Shown piece after piece: positions 9,918 through 21,770 of a stretch of DNA of 64,000 nt (the stretch's first letter is position 1; each line of letters opens with the position of its first letter). The translations under genes were made by a program, and so were the position numbers. The notes below the pieces were generated by a model. That model had not been told where the DNA came from. It worked only from the letters and a program-made list of their open reading frames with translations, and ran no database searches. The stretch is from the NCBI RefSeq assembly GCF_964656455.1, contig NC_135721.1:54450936-54514935 (forward strand), in the 5' to 3' direction. The DNA is from Halichoerus grypus. Lineage: Eukaryota; Chordata; Mammalia; Carnivora; Phocidae.

Positions 9918-12334
9918 CTAGCCACCTACTGTATTTAACGTGACTTGAACTTGCAATAAAGCAAACTACATATCCCAGCAGTCTCCAAAATTCACTAACA
10001 CTCTCTTGCCCAATCTCCCCAAACAATAGGACACTTCCTGCAAAACCTCCCTCAGAATCTCAGTGCTGACTTTGAGATCCTTTTCAAAAGGTCATGAAGA
10101 GATACATTAATGTAGAGCAAACCAAGGATGAATCATTTTAATACAAGAAAAGTGATTATTTTTGCCCTGTGATTTTTTTCTTCCTATCTCAAGGGCATGG
10201 AGAATGATGACCCAAGTGATAAAGAAGACTCCCCCTGCTTCCTCAAACTACTTCTGCTCAAAATATTATCAAGAGGGCCTAGCACTTCCTCTCCATTCTC
10301 TGACTGCCAATGATGCTAAAAGGTTAAGACCAGAAAATATTCTCCTTCTATGTTCAGTGCAGAGAAAGCAATCCAGGGACTGCTGCAGGAGGGAGCTAGA
10401 GACCCCTCCCTGCTCCCATCTCTCCTCTGTCTTGTCCCTCTTCACTCCCTCTCACAGTTTTCCCCCCTTCTCTTTTTGCTTCCCCTGCTCCCCTCCACCC
10501 CAACCTTACCCAGGGTTTACAATAGTTATCAGAGCTGCGCATGCCCATTAGTTGCAGGCAAATCTTGTCTGCAAGCAGGAAACTGTAGGAATTCTCCCCT
10601 AGTGGTGTTTTCACTCTTTGTGTGAGTTTAATCCAGGGGATTAACAAATGGATCAGCTGGAGACCTCCTCTTACCAAGACAGAATGGGCAAGTTCAAGCA
10701 GGATTAGTCCCTGAATGTCTGGTTCTGCGGGAGCTAAGAATACAACACCGACTAGGCACTGGACAGGGTGTGTCCCTACAGGAGGCCCAGGTCACAGAGA
10801 AAATAGCTTTGCTGTCACGGTACCTCTGTTGCTGCTGACTTCACATGTCCCCTCCTTCTCCATGCACTGCTGCCACTGTCTTGCAGCCCTCATGCCAGCC
10901 TGACCACCCTTATCTGGCCCCTGAGTGTCCCTTATCTCCTGCCACCTCTAAACTTCCTGGTTTCTCCTACTTCTCCTCTGTCCACGATGGACCTACCCAG
11001 AATCCATTTTCTTCCTGCTGTGTCCTGTGTTCCATGGTGTCTTAAGGTGGGCTCCTTAGAAGCAGTACATGAGACAGGGATACTTGGATAAGTGATTTTA
11101 GTGGGAAAGTGCTCTTACGAGAAGGGATGAAAGAGAAAAAGGAGAGACCAGAGGAAGGGAGCAAAGCAAGGATAGGGTCTCAGCTAGACACTAGCTTCAG
11201 TCTGCAGGTAGTCCTAGAGGAGAAACTGCCCCCACATAATAGGTTCTCTCTTGAGGCAAAGGGACTGATATTTTGCACTTTGTGTTAGTCATGCATTGGT
11301 TGCTGGCATCGGGGAAAGATGACCTTCCGGGTGAGATAGCTCCCATTCATCCACAGTTCTCCACAGAAGAGGGCAACTGTGGGATGGACACAGCTCCTCG
11401 TGAAAGAGATCTATGGGGATACTGCAGCATCCAGTGCATATGGCTTTGGATCAGCCTCAGCTCATATAAGAGCATAAAACAATCAGAACATAGGGTGATA
11501 AGGAACAAAGAAAAGGACTAGCAGCCCTGCCCAAGGGGTGATGCCAAATTGGTCATCCATTTCTAGGAAGTGTATATAGTTTTTGCCCACCATGTTTGTG
11601 TCATAGGACCTCCTCCCAACTCCATCTTCTGTTACTCCATACACAAATAACAAAATCCCAGTTCTCCTTCCTGTATATCTTGGAAAAAGTTCTCTCCCAA
11701 ATATTTCTTGGCTTTTCCAAAGAGTGCTACATTCTCCTAGACATTGCATACCATCCCTCCATCAGAGTCACTGCTCTAAGCTTATTCCCCAGGCATATCT
11801 CCTCCACTAACAGTTATTTTTCCTTGTTGCTTCAAAAACATAACCTTCTCTCATTCTTCATTCCTCAAGTACGGAGGACAGCAAGTTGAAGATGACTCAA
11901 ATGAATTACAAAACAAGAAAGGAAAACCCAACTTGGATATCAGACCCCTAATTCCATCAGCCATGCCCTTCACAGAAAGGCATGTTAGTTACTGTTCTCT
12001 CTGCCATCAGTTGCATGCCCCAGAAAACAACCTTCTCTTCCAAGCCTCACTTTCCTGGGACTCCCTGAATGCCAGTCTCAGGTTTACTCCAGAGGAAAGA
12101 GCATGCTTTGGAATTCTTTTAGGTAATCATATTTTGAAGTTATATTTCACTTCTGACTCATTTATTGTCTTTTGGTCTTAATTTATTTTATCTGGTGAAA
12201 ATGTATGTATATTTGTAATCCACCTTAAACAGAGAAGTGTAGGACTAGATAATTAGGCAATTAATCTCTCCACATTTTCTACGAAAGTTATTTCCCTGAT
12301 CATCTATTTCCATGATGGTAAGATTTAGGGAAAA
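9918..12334. other. Unique noncoding sequence with a pyrimidine-rich stretch
   Basis: No gene is recognised. 10380-10510 is strongly C/T-rich and generates overlapping spurious frames on both strands (10162-10551, 10350-10625, 10396-10677). 11040-11230 is purine-rich and may be a very old repeat, but I cannot assign it. Frames at 11483-11749 and 11596-11889 lie on opposite strands of the same bases, which argues against either being coding. Confidence 0.5.
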
Positions 12335-12880
12335 TGTGGCCACCCAGCTAAACTCCACATTTCCTAGCCTCCCTTGCAGTTAAGTGTGACATTCTGGCTA
12401 ATTACATATTCATAGAAGTGATGCATATCATTTCTTAATCAAGTTAGATTCTACGGAATGGGCACAGATTCTCTTCTCTCCATACAAAATCTCCTACCAG
12501 CTGTAAGCCAGAGCTTGTGTAGACAAATTAAACTGTCATAAGGTTTATGCTTACAAATGGTGCTTAAATATGCACTATCTCACCAGCTGTCCCACCCCAT
12601 CATAGGAGTCCAGTCTAGAGCTCTACTTCTTCTGCGAGCACTTAGAGCTAATGATCGTAGTCACTCCACATCCTTATGAAAGACAGAATGATGGCATTAC
12701 TGTCTGCGTGAACAAAACTGACACCTGGGGATGGCAGAGCCCCACGAAAGAGTTTTCAACACTGTGATAATGACAAATCAACCATGAAAATGAGACAAAC
12801 TTCTCTCTTGTCTAAGCCACTAGGTCTAGTTCAGCACTCAAACATACATCCTAACTAATTCAGCCCAGGTGGACTGGACT
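12335..12880 (+). repeat. Ancient retroelement, family uncertain
   Basis: 'tagcctcccttgcagttaag' near 12365 and the tail 'ctaagccactaggtc... atcctaactaatt' match an old mammalian repeat whose copies end in a polyadenylation region followed by 'cctaactaata'. I know the signature but not the family name with certainty (LTR or LINE 3' UTR). It is heavily decayed. Confidence 0.45.
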
Positions 12881-12996
12881 TTGTTCAGAGACTGAATCAA
12901 CTGAATGCAAGCCATCATGGCTGAGACAAAGAGGGAGTGGCTGGGGAAAATACGAAGCATTCCAAAATAACAAATGGAGGGACTGGAAGAGTAATT

Positions 12997-13188
12997 TTTT
13001 TTTTAAATTTTATTTATTTGCCAGGGAGAGAGAGAGAGAGAGAGTACAAGCAGGGGGAGTGGCAGGTAGAGGAAGAAGCAGGCTCCCTGCTGAGCAAGGA
13101 GCCCAATGAAGGACTCGATCCCAGGAGCCTGGGATCATGACCTGAGCCGAAGGCAGAGCTTAACCAACTGAGCAACCTGGGTGTCCTA
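12997..13188 (-). mobile_element. can-SINE (SINEC), tRNA-derived
   Basis: The copy reads antisense: T-run, (GA)n from the CT-rich region, then the tRNA-related head ending 'gagcaacctgggtgtcct'. The target-site duplication 'aagagtaatt' is exact at 12987-12996 and 13189-13198. A- and B-box derivatives are visible in the antisense head but carry substitutions, so this copy is moderately old. Confidence 0.95.
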
Positions 13189-13388
13189 AAGAGTAATTGT
13201 TTTTAATGTCAAAGTTGTCCCCCAATCAAATGTGGCATGGAAAAATACATACAAGGGAAAGACACAATTGAACCAATAATATCATAAGCCCTTTTCATGA
13301 AACCATCTAAGTTATGTCCCATTTTTTATACTTCCAACAGAAAACAAACCCCTGTTACAAGTTTATTAACAGCAACAACATTATTAAC

Positions 13389-13420
13389 AGCAGTTTGATT
13401 GATTTGATTTGATTTGATGT
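13389..13420. repeat. (GATTT)n pentanucleotide microsatellite
   Basis: About five units of GATTT with one GATT variant at the left. Short and probably stable. Confidence 0.85.
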
Positions 13421-14044
13421 TGGGGCAACGAAACAATATATGCACTTTGGCAAATAATTTTAAATCAATTTCTTGAAAAAAATCACTCCTTGTTGGCTCT
13501 TTAATATTCAGGTCACTATAATGTCACTTGACATGCTGTAGCAATATTTTCAGGCTAACCCGAGACATGATGCATAACCCCCAATGCTTTAAATGCCTGG
13601 TATTAACTGAGGGAACCAAAATGTCTATAGTCTATGTTTTCTCTTTACGGAAGGATTTTACAGAGTTTTATATAAAGAGGGAATATGATCAGGGTTCAGT
13701 CCAAGGATGCTGATCCTATACTACTAGCAACAGGATGACTTAGCTGAGATGGACTTGTTTGGCTGGTTTCTTCAGTCCTGGAAACCTTTCCCCATTTGCC
13801 ACCCCCACGCCCATGCCTGTGTCTGCATTTTGAGCCCTGCTTTTCTCCCTAGTTCCTCTTTTGGGATGTCTTCTTACTCCCCTCTTCTAGTCTTAATCTA
13901 ATCTAAGATTAGATTCTCACACCATCTATGAAGGCTTCTTCTCCTGTTAATTAAAGCTTTCTGTTCCTGACTGGGGTTTCTGAAGCCCATAACTTCTCTG
14001 TGCTTGAAGTCTGTACCATAAGATTTAGTCCTCAGGCACATCAT
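13421..14044. other. Unique noncoding sequence
   Basis: I see no gene or transposon here. A short near-palindromic repetition of 'taatctaatctaag/attagattctc' lies near 13893-13917. Confidence 0.5.
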
Positions 14045-14215
14045 GGCTTTGGTATTGACCAAGAGTGTTTCAAGTGTATAGTTTTCTCTCCCCACCTAGA
14101 TTCTTAAAGGCAGCAGAGATCACACTTCACCCAGCGCCTCTATTTCCTATAGATCTGGATGCATAGAAGATGCTCAATAGAGAGTAGTAGGTATTCAGTT
14201 AAATTGATGGATTGG
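14045..14215 (+). repeat. L2 LINE 3' end
   Basis: The order is 'aaaggcagcagagatcacac', an 'agcgcctctatttcc' centre, then 'agaagatgctcaatag' and an A-rich 'ttaaattgatggattg' tail. This follows the L2 3'-end consensus (coding tail, 'cagcgcctag', 'ggtgctcaataaat'). Diverged, but colinear. Confidence 0.55.
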
Positions 14216-14315
14216 TTATTAAAATTTCCCAGTAAGTATCCTCAATTCCTCCCTCTATAGTATCTTTAAAATTTTTCTCATCTTTTTTGGAGTGTGTGTG
14301 TGCATTTAAATGTGT

Positions 14316-14680
14316 GCATTAGTTCACTTAAAAATATTTACTGAGTACTTACTATGTGCCAGGCACAATGTTGACTGCTGGTGAGAAAAAAATTAGCTGT
14401 GACCAGACCCTGGTTTTCTTTGCTCTGCATAGCTAAGGAATGATTATTTAGAGAAAGAACAACTTGGGCAGGAGCTGACTTGAGCAGAAGAGCCAGGATG
14501 GAGATGTGCTGTGCTCAAGTTAGGAAGGAGGCATCCAGGTGGTGACTGGAAAGGCGATTCTAGGAGCACAGTGGGGGATTTGGGCTGGACGTGGATCTCT
14601 GGGAGACATTCGTCTTTAGATGACAGTTGGACCCATGGATCTAGTTAAATTTTCTAGAGGGATAGAATAAAAAGAAAGGC
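14316..14680 (-). repeat. L2 LINE fragment
   Basis: 'atttactgagtacttactat' followed by 'gtgccaggcacaatg' near 14332-14370 is a clear antisense L2 3' end. The remainder to about 14680 looks like more internal L2 antisense, with an internal deletion; that part is less certain. Confidence 0.6.
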
Positions 14681-14699
14681 CAGAGAAGATAATAGTATT

Positions 14700-15116
14700 C
14701 TATGACCAATAAAACATGTGAAAGGAACACCACAGAGGTTTAGAACGTGACCTAAAAATCTTATTTAATCTGTAAACAACATCTGCAGTAGTAGCTTGGA
14801 GAAATGGGGGCAGTTCTGGGGGGCCACTGCAAGGAATTTCCTGCCCCTCATTTGTTTGAATGATTTGAACCCCAGTCTTATGATGGTTGGCCTTGCTGGC
14901 AGATAGGCTGAAAGAGGGAGGAGGATGTAGGCTCTGGCCCAACTCTGACACAAGAGGCAGACAAATAAAAAGAGTCCAACGATGGCGGACTACCATGTAT
15001 CTGAGGATCAGAAGGAGGGTTTCACACATTTTCCCTTTCCTCGAAGTGGTGCTAAGTGGGCAGTCTGGTCCTAGTTCTGCTATAAAGTTAATGCTATTAC
15101 CTTGGGCAGCTAACAC
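14700..15116 (-). other. 138-codon open frame, judged non-coding
   Basis: This minus-strand frame has no domain, signal peptide or similarity I recognise. A second frame of 85 codons lies opposite it. I see no splice-site or codon-usage support and regard it as chance. Confidence 0.6.
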
Positions 15117-15634
15117 TTGTTTGGGCCTTAAAGTCTATCTGTAAGAAGGATGAGCAAAATAATCTTTTGGTCCCCTAGACAGTCATCAGTAAAAGAAACA
15201 ACCAGAAATCTTGCCTCTCCTGTAGCTGAGAATCGGGAAATGAGGATGCTGGCACCTACATCCGCACATGCGTTGGGGTCTAGCGATACACCCTTGCTGC
15301 CCAAATTGATATCTGAACTCATCATTAGAAAGGGTTTTTTTTTTAAGAGCACTGTTTCATGACTTTGGGTCCTCAGACCCCTGTGTGGTGAGGTTGTATA
15401 CCAGGTGGTATAGGAAACTGTAGGAAAAGGCTGTAAATCACCTAGGGAGTTAATTTAACTGAAAAATTTAAGGGAAAAAGCGATTTCAAGTTACAATAAA
15501 CACTACTTTCTATGAAAGTAGAATGCAAATTTTGCATTGGTCCTAAAGATTGCACAAGAGATGTAAACGAAAGTTGGCATTTTCTGGTTGCACTGGGCTA
15601 CTTGCTGCTTTCACAAGGACCAAAACCTCTCTCT

Positions 15635-15826
15635 CTGTCTTTTTTTTTTTTTTTTAAGATTTATTTATTTATTTGACAGAGAGAGAGAGAGAGACATCGA
15701 GAGAGGGAACACAAGCAAAGGGAGTGGGAGAGGGAGAAGCAGGCTTCCCGCGAAGCAGGGAGCCCGACGTGGGGATCATGACCTGAGCCAAAGGCAGAAG
15801 CTTAACGATGAACCACCCAGGCACTC
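15635..15826 (-). mobile_element. can-SINE (SINEC)
   Basis: A T-run of about 15, 'aagatttatttatttattt', (GA)n, and the antisense body 'gaagcaggcttcccg...' lead to the head end 'accacccaggcactcc'. A 14-bp exact target-site duplication ('caaaacctctctct') lies at 15621-15634 and 15827-15840. A few bases are missing from the head near 15800 relative to intact copies. Confidence 0.96.
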
Positions 15827-15840
15827 CAAAACCTCTCTCT

Positions 15841-17261
15841 TTTTGTTAGGAAGGCCTGGCAGTGTTGCCAGGCGTTCTTTGCTCAATGGATTTACCAGGT
15901 ATTTATCACTCTCAGGGATCTGAGAATTTCCACTTGAGCTAGAACAGTTGATGTTTTTTGTTTTTGCTGTTGTTCTTTTGTTTGTTTTGCCCTTAGAAAA
16001 TGCAAGGGCTCTAATCTGGGGGAATTTTGGCTGGCATTATGTTGACAATTTCTGTCTTTACCAGAACATTCTCTTGTGGAGGGGTTGTGGCAATTTAGCA
16101 TTGAAGGATCTGGTTCTGAAAGTTATATAATGTGCTCATAAAAAAGGAGCTGGATATGGCTTTAGAAGACCTAAAATTCCCTTCAGGTCATGATTTGATC
16201 ATCCTCTAGAAAATGCAAAGTATCTAATCATTTGGACTCAAATAGTTGGTTTTACTCTTGTAAATTCCTGACCGAAAGCAATTATTTCCCAAATTTTAGA
16301 GACAAATGAACCATAGAAGAGCAGCTGTAGAACTTGTAAGAAAATATGATAATTACTAAGTTTGACATGTGCTTTGACAACAGTCCTTTGCTAATCAACG
16401 GCTTCACTCCTGAAACAGACACTGAAAACATGTTGGGCAGCCAGTTCCCAATTCCACATGCCAGTGGGAGGGAGTGGTGGTGCAGAAAACCCTATGCAAC
16501 AGATAATCCCCAAATCATTGTTGTTTGGCCTGAGGAGGTATTGTATTTTTAATTTTAAAAAAAATTTGGCAGCAGATTCGCGTCCTTTAATTAGATCCTA
16601 CATAAGTTATTGTTAATACTAGCTTCACTTTCTGAACAGACACTTATGGCTGGCAGGAAAGGCCACTCTGGGCAGTAGGAAAAATTCATTTGGGGATTAA
16701 AAATTAGCAGGAGACAATTCTGACATGGCTAATCCTCACATGGATAATTGAGTGTTGACTGGCATTTAGGGAAATGCATTTATGGCGGAGGACAGTGTGG
16801 GATGCTGTTGTATAATCAGGTTGGTAGAGGGAAAATCTTCACTTTTTAACAGCAAAGAGTTGCTCCATGAATGCAGAACAAAACTAAACTGAAAACCAGC
16901 AGCCTGAAGGCCAGTGTTTCAAATCATATGCTGAAGCAGCAATTGAGAACTTCTCCACCCACAGGTGCTCCAAGGGCTTGAGGTTGGAGGGAGGAGTTGG
17001 TGGTCATTTAATAGTGTTCAAAGAATATTAAATGTTAACCCAACCTTGGATCTTTTCTGAGGTCTCTCCCTTGCCTAAAGCTCTTCTGGGTTCCTCTTTT
17101 TATCTCTAACTAAGGCTTTATAGAAAGCTTGTATTTGTTTGGTATACTTGAAGTGGCTTTGGGGCAACTTAGTGTGGAGAAAAAGGATGACGGAGGAATA
17201 CTGGCTTCCCCACTTTCTCTTACTCTGTACAAGGTGACCAATGATATCTATTGCAGGAGTT
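15841..17261. other. Unique noncoding sequence
   Basis: No gene or confident transposon is seen. T/G-rich runs occur near 15955-15990. Frames such as 15892-16101 (minus) and 15948-16130 (plus) oppose each other and match nothing. Confidence 0.5.
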
Positions 17262-17335
17262 TTAAGGATTAGAGAAAACACATGTAAAGCACTTGGGACT
17301 GCTATATAGTGAGCAACAACTCTGTAATAGATAGA
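17262..17335 (+). repeat. MIR 3' fragment
   Basis: 'aaggattagagaaaacacat' and 'gtaaagcacttgggactg' match the sense MIR 3' half ('aggattaaatgagataatacatgtaaagcgctt'). Confidence 0.5.
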
Positions 17336-17974
17336 TCTTACTCTTACTGATAATTAGAATTTGAAATGTCTTATTCTTGTCAATGATAATAATATCCCAA
17401 TAGTATATCACCTTCTACTGATGTGTTGCAAAGAATAAAATAAATAATCTAGAAGACAATCTCTTTGAATACACCTAGCAGTATTCCATAGAATTTACTT
17501 TTCCTCAAGTAGGCTCAGTGGCAAAATTAAGATTTCGGGCTATTTTGGTGAAGAGAGTTTAGATGTTTAGACACTAGATGGAAGATTACAGAAGGTACTC
17601 TGCAAATTTCTTCAAGAAAATCATAAATATCCACCCATACAGGGTAGACCAAGAGTAGTTGTGACTTCTGGGTATCTCCTTACTATCCATTGTCTATTTT
17701 TTTCCTGGCTACTGCTAAGAAGGCGTCCACTGGAATTTGAGTCTGCTCACATATGGGAAATACACCAAACCCAGCATGTTCATAATTGGCTGTTCATAAT
17801 TCGTTCATGTAGAGTTGTAAAAAATAGTTCCTGCCACATGATATATCCTCATAAATATTTGTTGAATAAATGTGGGAAATGCAGGAAACTAATCAATAGG
17901 TATGTGACTATAGAATCTTAACACTGAAAGAAATCTTTGAAATCATCAATTTCAAGTAAAAAACAGAGAAAAAA
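17336..17974. other. Unique noncoding sequence
   Basis: I see no gene or recognisable repeat here apart from a short L2-like tail ('aaatatttgttgaataaatg') near 17854-17873. Confidence 0.5.
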
Positions 17975-18323
17975 TTGCTTTAGTCTCCATGGGCTGCTAT
18001 GACAAAATACCAGAGATTGGGTGGCTTCTAAACAATAGAAATTTATTTCTTATAGTTCTGAAGACTAGAAGTCGAAGATCACAGTGCCAACATGGTTGAG
18101 GAAGGGACCTTCTCTGGGTCACAGACTTCTCATTGTACCCCTTGTATCCTCACATACTAGCTCTCTGAGGCCTTTTTTAAAAAAGCACGAATCCCATGCA
18201 TGAGGGTTCCTTTATGACCTAATCACCTCCCAAAGGCCTCATCTCCTCATACCATCACCTTGGGCATTTAGGTTTTCAACATAAGAATTTGGGGCAGGGG
18301 CACAGATATTCAGACCATAGCAA
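17975..18323 (-). mobile_element. Solitary MaLR LTR (MLT1/MST type)
   Basis: The antisense strand reads the full LTR: 'ggctgctatgacaaaatacc' at the left (LTR 3' end), 'aatagaaatttatttcttat' (antisense of the polyadenylation region) and 'tgacctaatcacctcccaaa' in the middle, and 'cagaccatagcaa' at the right (LTR 5' end, TTGCTATGGTCTG in sense). About 350 bp is the usual length. No internal sequence adjoins it, so it is a solo LTR left by recombination. Confidence 0.88.
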
Positions 18324-18329
18324 CAATTT

Positions 18330-18690
18330 AAATGTTTTCAATAGAAGATGAGTTAAATAAATTATACAGAGCCATTTAATGGAACACTATATAGCTGTTA
18401 AAAAGGTGTGCCCACATGTATTGTCAAGACAAAGGTTCACCAAATTTTGTTTTAAAAAAGTCAGAAATGGTACAATATAATTTCATTTGCATTTAAAGTA
18501 TAATATAAAATGTCTGAATAAGGCCAGAAATGTTTGGAATGAGAAAAAAATTTTCAAGAGTGGTTATCTCTGGGGCATAGGTTGGGGAGGTGGATAAAAT
18601 AGGAGAAATGGGGCAAACTGTATCATTTATTTCATGAAATATTGTGCTGTTTGAGTTTTTAAAACAAGCACATATTACTTTCATAATAAT
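18330..18690 (+). mobile_element. L1-like LINE 3' end
   Basis: 'taatggaacactatatagct' followed by 'gttaaaaagg' and, downstream, 'gtggttatctctggggcata' match the sense 3' region of old LINE copies. Position relative to the neighbours suggests a separate insertion from the L1 at 18736. Family uncertain. Confidence 0.5.
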
Positions 18691-18735
18691 TCAAAGAAAA
18701 CCAAAAGCCCCCACATAGTTCAACTTTCTTCTTTA

Positions 18736-19303
18736 AAAATGTTTAAAAAATATATTTATTTTTATTGACATTTGTTTGACAAATAAAATTGTAAGATATT
18801 TAAAATGTACATCATGATGACTGGATGTATGTATTCATTGTGAAAGGATTTCCCTCATCTACCCATCACTCTTCTAGCACTTTTCCAATTGTATAATACA
18901 GTGTTACCAACTCTAGTTACCCTGTTTTACATTAGATTCTCAGACCCTATTCATCATGTAGCTAGAAGTTTGTACCCTTTTACCAACCTCTCCCTATTTC
19001 CCCCACCCCCCCGCCAGCCCCTAGAAATCACTTTTTTACTCTGTTTTTGTAAGTTTCACTTTTTTCTTTTTTCAGATTCCACATGTAAGTGATACCATGT
19101 GGTATTTGTCCATCAACAAAGAACCAAGAAGATATGGTATAAACAGACACACACACAGGAATATTATTCAGCCATGAGAAAGAAGGAAATATTGCCATTT
19201 ATGACAACACAGATGGACCTGGAGGGCATTATGGCATTATGCTAAGTGAGATAAGCCAGACAGAGAAAGACAAATACTGCATGATATCAGTTACATGTGG
19301 AAT
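18736..19303 (-). mobile_element. L1 LINE with inverted 5' end (twin priming)
   Basis: 18736-19112 is antisense L1 3' UTR ('ctagttaccctgttttacat', 'tagaagtttgtaccctttta', 'cagattccacatgtaagtga'). 19113-19303 is the neighbouring upstream L1 segment in sense orientation ('ggaatattattcagccatga', 'gataagccagacagagaaag'). The opposite halves meet head to head, with the junction region present in both ('gattccacatgtaa' 19075-19088 against its complement at 19291-19304). Imperfect flanking repeats lie at 18721-18735 and 19304-19319. The whole fits one insertion by twin priming. Confidence 0.75.
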
Positions 19304-19319
19304 CAACCTTTTTCTTTTA

Positions 19320-20409
19320 CAGATGAAGAAACAAATTCAGAAAAATTCCTGATCACAGAAACTTGTAACTGAAAGATAATTTTAGCGTCATTAAATCTAC
19401 CTTCCCCATAGTACAGATAAGCAGAGGCACAGAGAAATGAGGTGAGTTATAGTATTGAAGTCTAAAGCCTGGGGAGAAAAGAAGTTGTATATATTGGTGT
19501 TGAAAAAATTGTAGGTACTCAGCACATACTGTAAATCTATTAAAACTGACTCACTCATTTTGGATGAGGTGTTGACATTAGACAATTGGTGGGCAGCATT
19601 TATTTTCCTATTTATTAAAATGTCAGAAAGAATACCAATGGCACCTCCTAAAAGGCTTGCAGATGGTGGTCTTCAAAACACAATCATCAATCCTTGAAGA
19701 GGATGAAAACTAATCTTCTAGCTTAATGATAAAAATAAGGTTGAGATGAGTATATTCGGGATATCAAAGCAGGGGCAGTTCATGAAAAAATCTATAAAAG
19801 TCAAAGACAGACATATATGTGTGTGTGTGTGTATAAACATGTACATTTATAAAATACATTTATAGAATAAATTTATAAAATATGTGGAAACTCACATTCA
19901 AAAGCTATAGAATATTAAACTAGAAAAAAACTTCAAAGAAATTCACTCTTTGAACAAATTCACCAATGCTCATTCAATAATTGACTTCTTCTCAAGCTAC
20001 ATTTTGTATATGTCCCAGTGGAAGACAATATGGCCTCTGAAATTTTAAAGGGAGCACAGAGAAATCCAAATTTATTTATATGCTCTTGGTTAACTGGTCG
20101 TATTAATGCAAGAGCCTAGTGACCGTATCTGGATGCTGTAAGACTATCTCTTATTATAAGCCACAAGCCGATCTTGTAGCTACAGCACGTCACTCTGGGT
20201 CGGCCGAGTTGGTTCTGGTCTCACTGGCTGTGCACACGCTTTTGTCTGTGTTACTCACACACAGAGAAGTGGAAAATTGAGACCATTCCCTGAATAGCTC
20301 AAGCCTCAAATTAACATTTGTCCAATGATCTGGATATTTTGATTGTAATAGAATAATTCCCAATTTGCCCCAATTCTTCACCTTGCTCTGCCCATGTAGA
20401 ACATAAAAT
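19320..20409. other. Unique noncoding sequence
   Basis: No gene is seen. A (GT)n run of about nine units' length with interruptions sits near 19815-19832. MIR-like text around 19410-19440 is too short to call. Confidence 0.5.
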
Positions 20410-20880
20410 AAATGAAGTTTATGGAAGGGCCATTATCAGAAGAAAGGGTTCTGAGAAGTTAATGTGTCTCCCCAATAATTCAGCCCAAGGTGCTAAAGCA
20501 GTACCTGTATTGAAATCAATCCTCAGGGTGATGTTTGAGCAGATGAGCTGTGTCCACCATTCTCTGGCTCTCCGTGAACTCTCCCAAATGAGATGTTGGC
20601 ATTTTCACGCAGCAGGAAAATAGAAGCTGAAGTCAAGAAAACCGCAACATCTGGAACAGGAGGAAAGATTTCACTGGAAAGAACTTGACAAACTCCAAAA
20701 ACAAAGTTCTAGACTTTACTAATTTATTTTGGCTGCAAAGCCGAGCTCAATGCAAAGCTCAAAGAGGATTTGTCCGAGGCTCCTTTCAAAGAAGTAAAAA
20801 GCCAACCCGCACTAAAATTAATGCGTCGACTGCATAAACAGTCAAGATAGTTATCTGATACTGAGGGAATAGAGCCACAC
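20410..20880. promoter_or_regulatory. Candidate conserved noncoding element
   Basis: The block is repeat-free and AT-rich with retained CpGs (near 20609, 20642, 20742, 20776, 20809, 20823 and 20827). It contains TAAT cores ('ctaatttattttggctgcaa', 'aaaattaatgcgtcgactgc'). No coding frame is apparent. Regulatory function is inferred from composition only. Confidence 0.35.
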
Positions 20881-21289
20881 TAGGCCTTTTTGTTATTTAT
20901 GGGATTATTATTGGAGGAAACAGAAGCAATTAGATATCCCCCTGCTTTCAGAGCAGGGGAAGGAAAAAAGGTGTCAAACATAGTTTTTCAATTTGGTCTC
21001 TTGATCATTTCGTTCTCGCTACATCTTAAAATCCAAATATACATACGCCCCCAGTGCCCCACTCACTGGCCTGTCAGCTGTTCCTTTGACTATTTCTCCT
21101 TTATCCTTTGAAAACTCCATGCATTTTGAATGATGTATGGAAAGACTTGAAAATATCTTAAAAATACAAGTTGTATCTTTAAAAACAAAGCACATTTATT
21201 ATTGTACGTGATCACAAAAGTAATAATATCTGTACATATACATGGTAGAAAACAGGAAAAGAACCTTAGAGATCATTTGTACTGTAGAA
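20881..21289. other. Unique or unassigned noncoding sequence
   Basis: No gene is seen. 21180-21260 ('cacatttattattgtacgtg...gtagaaaacaggaaaag') resembles the start of an old LINE-like repeat also glimpsed at 37980-38090, but I cannot name it. Confidence 0.4.
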
Positions 21290-21770
21290 CACATTTGCCA
21301 TTCTTTTGTCTGCCCAGCTTCCGAAGCCATTGTTTGGAAGATTCCCCACAGGGTGAGTCTTCTCAAGAGTCAGGTGAGGATGCGGCATGGACCCCTGGTG
21401 CCAGCAGACACAGATCCTGGTCGGGTGTTGGAATCTGGGCCAACTGACACAGAAGGGGCCAGAGTAAGGAGCTCATCTGGGTGGGAATAGCAGCCAGGTG
21501 TCTCTCCGGTGACCAAAGCCACGGGGTGTGGTGTCGGTCTGGCGTTGGCAGGCCACGATGCAGGGTGCAAGACAGCAGTGTTCTTACCCCACTGACCCAG
21601 GGGTGTGACTTTGGCTGTGGTCCTGGCTGCAGGGAGCTTCCCCTGTTTCCCAGGCCAGGTCCCCAGATTCCCCCTTGCTCCCGTGGGCTCCCCAATTCAG
21701 TAAATTCTTTTCCTACTTAAATCAAGCAGAGGTTTTTGTTGCTTGCAGCTTAGAATCCAGACAGATACAC
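21290..21770 (+). mobile_element. LTR-like ancient retroelement
   Basis: A GC-rich body ends in 'attcagtaaattcttttcct', then 'gaggtttttgttgcttgcag' and 'agacagatacac'. This is the layout of an old LTR (polyadenylation region, then a T-rich end). A similar tail closes the nested element at 6763-7417. Frames such as 21363-21695 (minus, 110 codons) are by-products of the GC-rich body. Left boundary is uncertain. Confidence 0.45.

Noticed and set aside
10162..10677. Overlapping open frames of 91-129 codons on both strands as possible exons
   Set aside because: They arise from a C/T-rich stretch, overlap in several frames and on opposite strands, and show no domain or splice context.
14700..15116. 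138-codon minus-strand frame as a gene
   Set aside because: No recognisable family, and an 85-codon frame lies opposite. There is no promoter, start context or conserved motif to support it.
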